Shown here in pieces: positions 58,477-64,000 of a stretch of DNA of 64,000 nucleotides. The first letter of the stretch is position 1, and every line of letters starts with the position of its first letter. Location of the stretch: assembly GCA_025153775.1 (NCBI GenBank), contig JAOALC010000003.1, positions 587,777 through 651,776 of the forward strand, written 5' to 3'. Source of the DNA: SAR92 clade bacterium H231 (GTDB taxonomy: Bacteria; Pseudomonadota; Gammaproteobacteria; Pseudomonadales; Porticoccaceae). Both the position numbers and the translations under genes were made by a program. The notes below the pieces were generated by a model. It was not told the DNA's origin. It was given only the letters and a program-made list of their open reading frames with translations, and did not search any database.

Positions 58477-59234
58477 AAGTAAGAGTCATCCCTACACTTT
58501 TATGGAAGCAGTTTGGTCTTGTTAAGGGTATTGGTTTCGATAGTTGGCGTCGTGTTGGTCCCGTATTGCCTGCTATCAAAGTCTATAATCAACGAGAAGT
58601 TGACGAACTTATTTTAGTAGATATTCTAGCGCATGGTGTTAACGATGATTTGGATGTTGAGTCTGTTGATGACTTTGCGCACGAGTGTTTTGTACCCTTT
58701 ACTGTAGGGGGTGGTATATCTAAAGTGGAACAGGTTCAGAGGCTTTTGCAGATTGGAGCGGATAAAATAAGTATAAATACGGCAGCTTACGCGACACCAA
58801 AATTAATCAACGAAATTTCATATCGGTATGGTACTCAGTGTGTAGTTGCTAGTGTGGACGCTAAATGTATTGGACATCAAAAATGGCAATGTTTTAGTCA
58901 TGCAGGTCATAAAGCCACCGGGCGAGATGTTGTTGATTGGGTTAAAGAGTTGGCAGACAGAGGGGCGGGCGAAATACTGATCACATCAATTGAGCGTGAT
59001 GGAACGATGCAGGGCTATGATTTAGATTTAATCGAAAAAGTAGTTGAAGCAGTTAACATTCCAGTGATTGCGTCTGGAGGTGCAGGTAGCTACCAACATA
59101 TGGTAGAAGCCGTACTTAAGGCAGGGGCATCAGCAGTAGCCGCTGCAAGTATCTTCCATTATACGGAGCAGACTCCCCTTGGTGCAAAGGTTGCTATGGA
59201 AATAGCTGGTATTCCAGTCCGTTCGAAATTTTGA
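58470..59234 (+). CDS. hisF: HisF-like synthase subunit of the sugar amidotransferase
   Basis: The 254-residue (beta/alpha)8 barrel is HisF-like: V-R-V-I-P-T-L-L at the start, G-G-G-I near 75, D-G-T-M-Q-G-Y-D and S-G-G-A-G. True HisF has an essential Asp at position 11 in P-C-L-D-V; here that place is L11 (P-T-L-L-W). Together with the WbpG/HisH neighbours, this supports a non-histidine role as ammonia channel partner. Known HisF2 paralogues share the P-T-L-L change. The gene is coupled to hisH by overlap. Confidence 0.85.
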   Translation: MLKVRVIPTLLWKQFGLVKGIGFDSWRRVGPVLPAIKVYNQREVDELILVDILAHGVNDDLDVESVDDFAHECFVPFTVGGGISKVEQVQRLLQIGADKISINTAAYATPKLINEISYRYGTQCVVASVDAKCIGHQKWQCFSHAGHKATGRDVVDWVKELADRGAGEILITSIERDGTMQGYDLDLIEKVVEAVNIPVIASGGAGSYQHMVEAVLKAGASAVAAASIFHYTEQTPLGAKVAMEIAGIPVRSKF

Positions 59235-59402
59235 TTAAAAATGTTGAACATTTATAACATTTACAGCGGTGCCCTGGCAGTTGTAAATTGTTTGCCACAG
59301 ACCTTTTACCATCTTAGTAATCGCTCAGCTATGAATGCTTATTGTCTTAGTGTATGACTACAGCATATTTTTTTTGGTAGGTGATGGAAATACAAATAGC
59401 CT

Positions 59403-60146
59403 ATGATTTATTTATCAATTGTCTCACATGCCCATTTTGATCTAATTAAAGAAATTGGGTGCTTGATCAAATTTAAAGAGTCTACCAAGCTTAGGATTAT
59501 TATTCGTGATAATGTTGGTGAGCTAGGGTTCAAAAATTGGTGTGACTCTCAAGGTTTTACATACATCTGTAACGAAAAGCAGCGTGGGTTTGGTGAAAAT
59601 AACAATCTGAACTTTTTACAAGCGCAATTAGATGGTTGTTCGGACGGGGACTATTTTCTCTTACTTAATCCAGATATCGAGTGTTCGGAAGAAAATATAG
59701 TTAAATTGGCTGACAGAATGACTGAAAATAAACTAGGTTTAGCGACGCTTAACTTATTTTTAGATAAAGACTTTGTCGCAATGGACAGTTGCGCAAGAAA
59801 ATTTCCTAGTTTATGGAATTTCATATCGAGTTATTTATTTGGAGTGAATGGCTCTATTATTGATAAAGCTCGTCTGGATAATGTCTCGAGTGTTGATTGG
59901 GTTGCTGGATCATTTATGATGTTCAGTGCTTCAATTTATAAGAAATTAAATGGATTCAATGAAAAGTATTTTATGTATTGCGAGGATATAGACATCTGTT
60001 GGCGGTTCCACCAGGAGTTTGATTCAAAAGTAGTGCTCTTCAAAGATATTTATGCAGTGCACTATGCTCGAAATATGAACCGAAAGATGTTCTCTATTCA
60101 TTTTTTTTGGCACCTTAAAAGTTGTATCCGTTATTTACTTAGGTAG
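59403..60146 (+). CDS. Family 2 glycosyltransferase, rhamnosyltransferase-like
   Basis: The 247-residue protein has the WbbL-type GT2 layout: Y-L-S-I-V-S-H-A-H at the start, N-E-K-Q-R-G-F-G-E-N-N-N, L-L-L-N-P-D-I-E as the metal site, and W-V-A-G-S-F-M-M-F. F-N-E-K-Y-F-M-Y-C-E-D-I-D-I-C-W-R follows. Enzymes with this pattern often transfer rhamnose from dTDP-rhamnose, and the rml operon lies just downstream. No gene lies in 59235-59402 or in the AT-rich 60147-60352. Confidence 0.82.
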   Translation: MIYLSIVSHAHFDLIKEIGCLIKFKESTKLRIIIRDNVGELGFKNWCDSQGFTYICNEKQRGFGENNNLNFLQAQLDGCSDGDYFLLLNPDIECSEENIVKLADRMTENKLGLATLNLFLDKDFVAMDSCARKFPSLWNFISSYLFGVNGSIIDKARLDNVSSVDWVAGSFMMFSASIYKKLNGFNEKYFMYCEDIDICWRFHQEFDSKVVLFKDIYAVHYARNMNRKMFSIHFFWHLKSCIRYLLR

Positions 60147-60352
60147 GATAATGACTAGCACGGAAAGCAGGGTTTGTGTACTTACCCGTAAATATGTTTT
60201 GTGAGAATACAGATTCATTCATTTTAAATTTTTAAAATTAGTATTTAATGATTCTTGTTTCATTTTTTAAAACCGGCTGGGCGGTATAGAAATTCTGCTG
60301 TGAGTGAATTTTATTTACTGTCGTTTTTGGTCCATAACATTTCTGAGAATGT

Positions 60353-61423
60353 ATGAATTTAAAGATATTGATTACTGGTGGTGCAGGTTTTATTGGCTCG
60401 GCTTTGATTCGAGAGATTTACAAAAATACATCGTGTGAGATTATTAACGTTGACAAACTGACATACGCCGGCAATTTGCAATCATTGAACGATATTGTTG
60501 GTAATAAACGCTATTGCTTTGAATGCGTCGATATTTGCGATAAGACTGAAATACGTTTTTTGTTTAAAAAGTATAACCCTAACCTTGTTATGCACCTCGC
60601 AGCTGAGAGTCATGTTGATCGATCGATCGATGGGCCAGATGACTTTATAAATACCAATATAAATGGGACATTTAACTTGCTTGAAGAGGCAAGGCGTTAT
60701 TTTGATGGCCTGACTGAAACTGATCGAAATAAATTTCGTTTCCATCATATATCCACAGATGAGGTCTTTGGTGATATAGCTGGTACAAATGATTTGTTTA
60801 CTGAGAATACGCCATATTCACCGTCATCACCTTACTCTGCAAGTAAGGCGGCTTCTGATCATTTAGTGAGGGCTTGGGGTCGTACCTATGGTCTGCCAGT
60901 TATTATTACTAACTGCTCGAATAATTATGGGCCATACCATTTTCCAGAAAAACTTATTCCCCATGTAATCCTTAATGCTATTCATGGTAAGCCTTTGCCT
61001 GTTTATGGAAATGGCTTACAAATACGTGACTGGTTGTATGTTGAAGACCATGCAAAAGCCTTAATTAAGGTCGTCACTGAGGGTAAAGTCGGTGAGACCT
61101 ATAATATTGGTGGTCACAACGAAAAAAATAATCTTGAGGTGGTTGAAACTATTTGTGATTTGCTTGAAGAGCTTTCACCTCAAAAACCTTCAGGGGTGAT
61201 TAACTATCGAGACTTAATAACGTTTGTTAAAGATCGTCCAGGTCATGATGCTCGTTATGCTATTGATGCTTTAAAAATTGAGCGTGAACTTGGCTGGGTG
61301 CCAGAGGAGACATTTGAGTCTGGATTACGCAAAACAGTTCAGTGGTATTTGGTCAATACGTCTTGGTGGGAGAGAGTTCTTTCCGGTGCTTATCGAATGG
61401 AAAGAATAGGGGCGGATATATGA
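60353..61423 (+). CDS. rmlB: dTDP-glucose 4,6-dehydratase (copy 2)
   Basis: The 356-residue enzyme starts [14 protein letters not shown] and has [20 protein letters not shown] and [21 protein letters not shown] is at the usual place. It is the first gene of the intact B-A-C-D operon. Compared with copy 1 (20336) it is longer, and it is encoded in DNA richer in A and T. The stop overlaps rmlA. Confidence 0.94.
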   Translation: MNLKILITGGAGFIGSALIREIYKNTSCEIINVDKLTYAGNLQSLNDIVGNKRYCFECVDICDKTEIRFLFKKYNPNLVMHLAAESHVDRSIDGPDDFINTNINGTFNLLEEARRYFDGLTETDRNKFRFHHISTDEVFGDIAGTNDLFTENTPYSPSSPYSASKAASDHLVRAWGRTYGLPVIITNCSNNYGPYHFPEKLIPHVILNAIHGKPLPVYGNGLQIRDWLYVEDHAKALIKVVTEGKVGETYNIGGHNEKNNLEVVETICDLLEELSPQKPSGVINYRDLITFVKDRPGHDARYAIDALKIERELGWVPEETFESGLRKTVQWYLVNTSWWERVLSGAYRMERIGADI

Positions 61424-62304
61424 CATCTAAGTACAAAGGAATTGTATTAGCTGGAGGCTCAGGCAGTCGGCTCCACCCCATAACCATGGGAGTATCTAAA
61501 CAGCTATTACCTATATATGACAAGCCGATGATTTACTATCCAATATCTGTTCTGATGTTGGCTGGCATTAAAGATATCCTTATTATTTCAACGCCTGAAG
61601 ATATGTCAGGCTACCAGCGCTTGTTAGGTGATGGCTCCCATTTAGGTGTTTGTCTTGACTATGCTATTCAGCCGAGCCCCGATGGGCTTGCTCAAGCTTT
61701 TATTATAGGTGAAAGTTTTATTGGCGATCATGCTGTTGCTCTGGTGCTTGGGGATAATGTTTTTCATGGTCAGCATTTTACTGATAAGTTAAATACTGCT
61801 ACCACCCGAGATATTGGGGCGACTATTTTTGGGTATCATGTTAAAGATCCTGAACGCTTTGGAGTTGTTGAGTTCGATAGCCAGGGTCATGTTTTAAGCA
61901 TCGAGGAAAAGCCAAGCGTTGCTAAATCTAACTATGCAGTAACCGGGCTTTATTTCTACGATAATGATGTTGTGGAGATTGCTAAGAGTATTATGCCGTC
62001 GTCGCGGGGTGAGCTTGAAATTACAGATATCAACAACGCCTACCTAGCCAGAGGGGATTTGAAGGTCGAGTTGTTAGGTCGAGGTTTTGCTTGGTTAGAT
62101 ACTGGCACTCATGATTCCCTTCTTGAGGCCGGCCAATTCGTTCAAACGGTCGAGCATCGTCAAGGTTTAAAAGTGGCTTGCCTGGAGGAGATTGCATTTC
62201 ATAATGGCTGGATTTCACAAGCCGATTTAATGTTACAGGCCGAAAAACTCAAGAAGACGAGCTACGGGGAGTATCTTTCTGAGGTAGCAGGTGGTTATAA
62301 ATGA
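61420..62304 (+). CDS. rmlA: Glucose-1-phosphate thymidylyltransferase (copy 2)
   Basis: The protein is about 294 residues from ATG 61420, which overlaps the rmlB stop (ATGA); a frame start at 61342 inside rmlB is rejected. Motifs are [26 protein letters not shown] and L-G-D-N-V-F-H-G. It is close in pattern to copy 1 (18365) but not identical, for example in S-R-L-H-P against T-R-L-H-P, so the two are divergent homologues rather than a recent duplication. Confidence 0.94.
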   Translation: MTSKYKGIVLAGGSGSRLHPITMGVSKQLLPIYDKPMIYYPISVLMLAGIKDILIISTPEDMSGYQRLLGDGSHLGVCLDYAIQPSPDGLAQAFIIGESFIGDHAVALVLGDNVFHGQHFTDKLNTATTRDIGATIFGYHVKDPERFGVVEFDSQGHVLSIEEKPSVAKSNYAVTGLYFYDNDVVEIAKSIMPSSRGELEITDINNAYLARGDLKVELLGRGFAWLDTGTHDSLLEAGQFVQTVEHRQGLKVACLEEIAFHNGWISQADLMLQAEKLKKTSYGEYLSEVAGGYK

Positions 62305-62837
62305 AGATTAGCCACTCAAAGCTTAAAGGCTGTGTGATCATAGAGCCGCGCGTATTTGGTGATGATAGGGGTTTTTTCTTAGAAACGTTCCAAGCTGTCA
62401 GATATGAGCAGGAGGCTGGTATTGACCTGCCATTTGTTCAAGACAATCATTCTAGGTCTGCTAGGGGCGTTCTTAGAGGTTTGCATTTCCAGAAGACTAA
62501 ACCACAGGGCAAGTTGGTTCGTGTTGTCCGCGGTGAAGTTTATGATGTCGCCGTAGACATACGTAAAGGATCGGCGACATTCGGTGAATGGGAAGGCGTT
62601 ATTTTGTCTGAGGATAATAAAAAGCAGTTTTGGGTGCCACCGGGTTTTGCTCATGGTTTTGTAGTGTTATCTGATACTGCTGACTTCGAGTACAAATGCA
62701 CCGATTATTATGATCCTAGCGATGAAGGTAGTATTTTGTGGAGTGACCCAGATTTAAATATACCTTGGCCAATTGCGAATCCAGCCCTGTCAACCAAAGA
62801 CGAAAACGCCAAACGATTAGTTGATCTCCGTTTATGA
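62301..62837 (+). CDS. rmlC: dTDP-4-dehydrorhamnose 3,5-epimerase (only intact copy)
   Basis: The 178-residue cupin-like enzyme has [12 protein letters not shown] at the start, G-V-L-R-G-L-H-F-Q with the catalytic His, and [24 protein letters not shown] and D-Y-Y-D-P close the pattern. It is coupled to rmlA and rmlD by 4-bp overlaps. The left operon retains only the 3' third of its own rmlC, so dTDP-rhamnose in the cell would depend on this gene unless another exists elsewhere. Confidence 0.95.
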   Translation: MKISHSKLKGCVIIEPRVFGDDRGFFLETFQAVRYEQEAGIDLPFVQDNHSRSARGVLRGLHFQKTKPQGKLVRVVRGEVYDVAVDIRKGSATFGEWEGVILSEDNKKQFWVPPGFAHGFVVLSDTADFEYKCTDYYDPSDEGSILWSDPDLNIPWPIANPALSTKDENAKRLVDLRL

Positions 62838-63709
62838 AAATATTGGTTCTTGGTTGTAAAGGTCAACTTGGGCAGTGTCTCAATGATCAGTTAGCTATTA
62901 CAGAGCATGATGTTGTTTATACCTCGCGTGGGCAAATTGATATAGCCAAGTTTGAAGTAACTAAGGCTCAGATATTGGAAATCTCACCGGATATTGTAAT
63001 CAATGCAACGGCTTATACTGCAGTTGATAAAGCTGAGGAAGAACGTCAAGCTGCCGATCGTATAAACCATCTTGCGGTGGCTAATATTTCTAACATATGC
63101 GATCAGTTGGATTGTTGGTTAATTCATGTATCAACTGATTATGTTTTTGATGGTCATTCGGCAGTTCCCTACAAAGAAGATAATCCAACCAATCCTCAAG
63201 GTGTTTATGGGGAGTCGAAATTGAAAGGCGAGGCGGCGATTGAAGCATCTGGTTGTAAATATCTGATTATTCGCACGGCATGGGTATACAGTGAATACGG
63301 GAACAACTTCTTAAAAACAATGCTGCGATTGGGCGCTGATCGTGGCGAGCTAAGTATCGTAGGGGATCAAATTGGTTGTCCTACTTATGCTCAGGATATT
63401 GCCAAGTCTATAGTGTCTATTTTGGCTTGCCTCGATTTAAAAGATTCATCGTCAGGTATATACCATTACTGTGGTGATGAACCCTGTTCTTGGTACGACT
63501 TTGCGCGCGCTATTTTTGTAGAAGCAGAAGTACATGGATTAAAAATACCTGGCTACGTTAAGTCGATTAAGACGTCCGATTATCCGACTCCCGCAATTCG
63601 GCCTGCCTATTCGGTATTAGATTGCAGTAAGATAGAAAGTTGTTTTGACGTAACTCGTTCTAGTTGGCGAGAGGGTATTAAAACCGTGATCGATAGGTTG
63701 CAAGGCTAA
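62834..63709 (+). CDS. rmlD: dTDP-4-dehydrorhamnose reductase (copy 2)
   Basis: The 291-residue SDR has [33 protein letters not shown] and Y-G-E-S-K-L-K-G-E. It completes dTDP-L-rhamnose. ATG 62834 overlaps the rmlC stop. It is the last gene of the polysaccharide cluster in the window; a recombinase remnant on the other strand follows 7 bp later. Confidence 0.93.
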   Translation: MKILVLGCKGQLGQCLNDQLAITEHDVVYTSRGQIDIAKFEVTKAQILEISPDIVINATAYTAVDKAEEERQAADRINHLAVANISNICDQLDCWLIHVSTDYVFDGHSAVPYKEDNPTNPQGVYGESKLKGEAAIEASGCKYLIIRTAWVYSEYGNNFLKTMLRLGADRGELSIVGDQIGCPTYAQDIAKSIVSILACLDLKDSSSGIYHYCGDEPCSWYDFARAIFVEAEVHGLKIPGYVKSIKTSDYPTPAIRPAYSVLDCSKIESCFDVTRSSWREGIKTVIDRLQG

Positions 63710-63716
63710 CGTTAGT

Positions 63717-63992
63717 TTAGTGACCCCAATTTCGTAAATATTTCATGGCAGTCGAATCCGTCTGCCAGCCCCCTCTGAGCATTATCCTCTCAAGCGGCTC
63801 ACCTTGTTCTAATAGATCAAGTGCTGCCCCCACTCTAAATGAATGACCGCTTAGCGGCTGTTCATCGGAGTCCATCCTCAAGTCCTTTTGCAGTGCTTTT
63901 AATATGGTGCTTATACTTGCTGGTGACCTTTCCCCAAAGATTCGGGCCATGACATAGATGAGATTTCCAACTACTCTAACGAGATGGAGGTC
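63717..63992 (-). pseudogene. Tyrosine recombinase/integrase C-terminal remnant
   Basis: On the minus strand the frame gives P-L-S-G-H-S-F-R-V-G-A-A, G-E-P-L-E-R-I-M-L-R-G-G-W and S-T-A-M-K-Y-L-R-N-W. These are the second catalytic Arg, the GGW motif and the Tyr nucleophile of phage-type integrases. An ATG at 63950 gives only 77 residues, and the frame upstream hits TGA at 63993-63995. So the N-terminal DNA-binding part and first catalytic Arg are not encoded in this frame. This is most likely a decayed integrase converging on rmlD. Confidence 0.75.
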
Positions 63993-64000
63993 TCACCATG

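Overview
The window reads as a chromosomal segment of a marine-type gammaproteobacterium (inference from protein families, a tRNA-Leu(CAG) gene with a sigma70 promoter, and an RfaH/ops pair). It holds a large surface-polysaccharide (capsule/EPS) locus and its left flank. Base composition is fairly even up to about 33 kb. After that it becomes AT-rich and patchy, as expected of a horizontally reshuffled variable region.

Region 1 (1-9.2 kb) is a polyamine and amino-acid catabolism neighbourhood. It has the 3' end of a PuuB-like FAD oxidase, a SpuC-like putrescine aminotransferase, an agmatinase-family ureohydrolase, an unusual TetR-GNAT fusion regulator, a PuuD-like gamma-glutamyl hydrolase and a lipoprotein D-aminoacylase-like amidohydrolase. 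Facing these are two lipoproteins on the minus strand, one of them a PKD-repeat HEXXH metalloprotease. Region 2 (9.3-12 kb) has tRNA-Leu, a ComEA-like helix-hairpin-helix protein and an SLC13-type transporter.

Region 3 (12-31.2 kb) is the conserved-looking export half of the polysaccharide locus. In order: phosphomannomutase, RfaH, a giant six-SLBB export protein, Wzi, a dTDP-rhamnose set (rmlA, broken rmlC, rmlD, rmlB), a two-domain 2OG oxygenase on the minus strand, a group-4-capsule-like set (GfcA-like Thr-rich protein with hypervariable repeats, YjbH/GfcD, YjbF/GfcB), a second giant SLBB protein, Wzz and a WecA-like initiating transferase.

Region 4 (31.2-63.7 kb) is the variable half. 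It opens with a promoter, a leader containing an ops site and a MarR-type EPS regulator. Then come a PfkB kinase, ManC, FkbM methyltransferase, Gmd, Fcl (GDP-fucose), Wzx and a second FkbM. Next is a complete pseudaminic-acid set (PseB, C, F, G-H fusion, I) with an embedded formyltransferase and PIG-L deacetylase. Wzy, glycosyltransferases, methyltransferases, a PhyH hydroxylase and an acetyltransferase follow. The region ends with a WbpG/HisH/HisF amidotransferase set, a rhamnosyltransferase-like GT2 and a second, complete rmlBACD operon. A broken tyrosine recombinase lies at the right edge.

Together the genes predict a Wzx/Wzy-dependent polymer built on undecaprenyl phosphate, containing rhamnose, fucose and a modified pseudaminic acid (N-formyl and/or acetamidino, inferred). 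Gene remnants (rmlC, gmd, GT2, integrase, possibly others) mark past recombination joints. The most notable points are the deacetylase-formyltransferase pair inside the pse operon, the RfaH/ops control architecture, the duplicated giant SLBB exporters, and the rmlC deletion that a second rml operon can complement.
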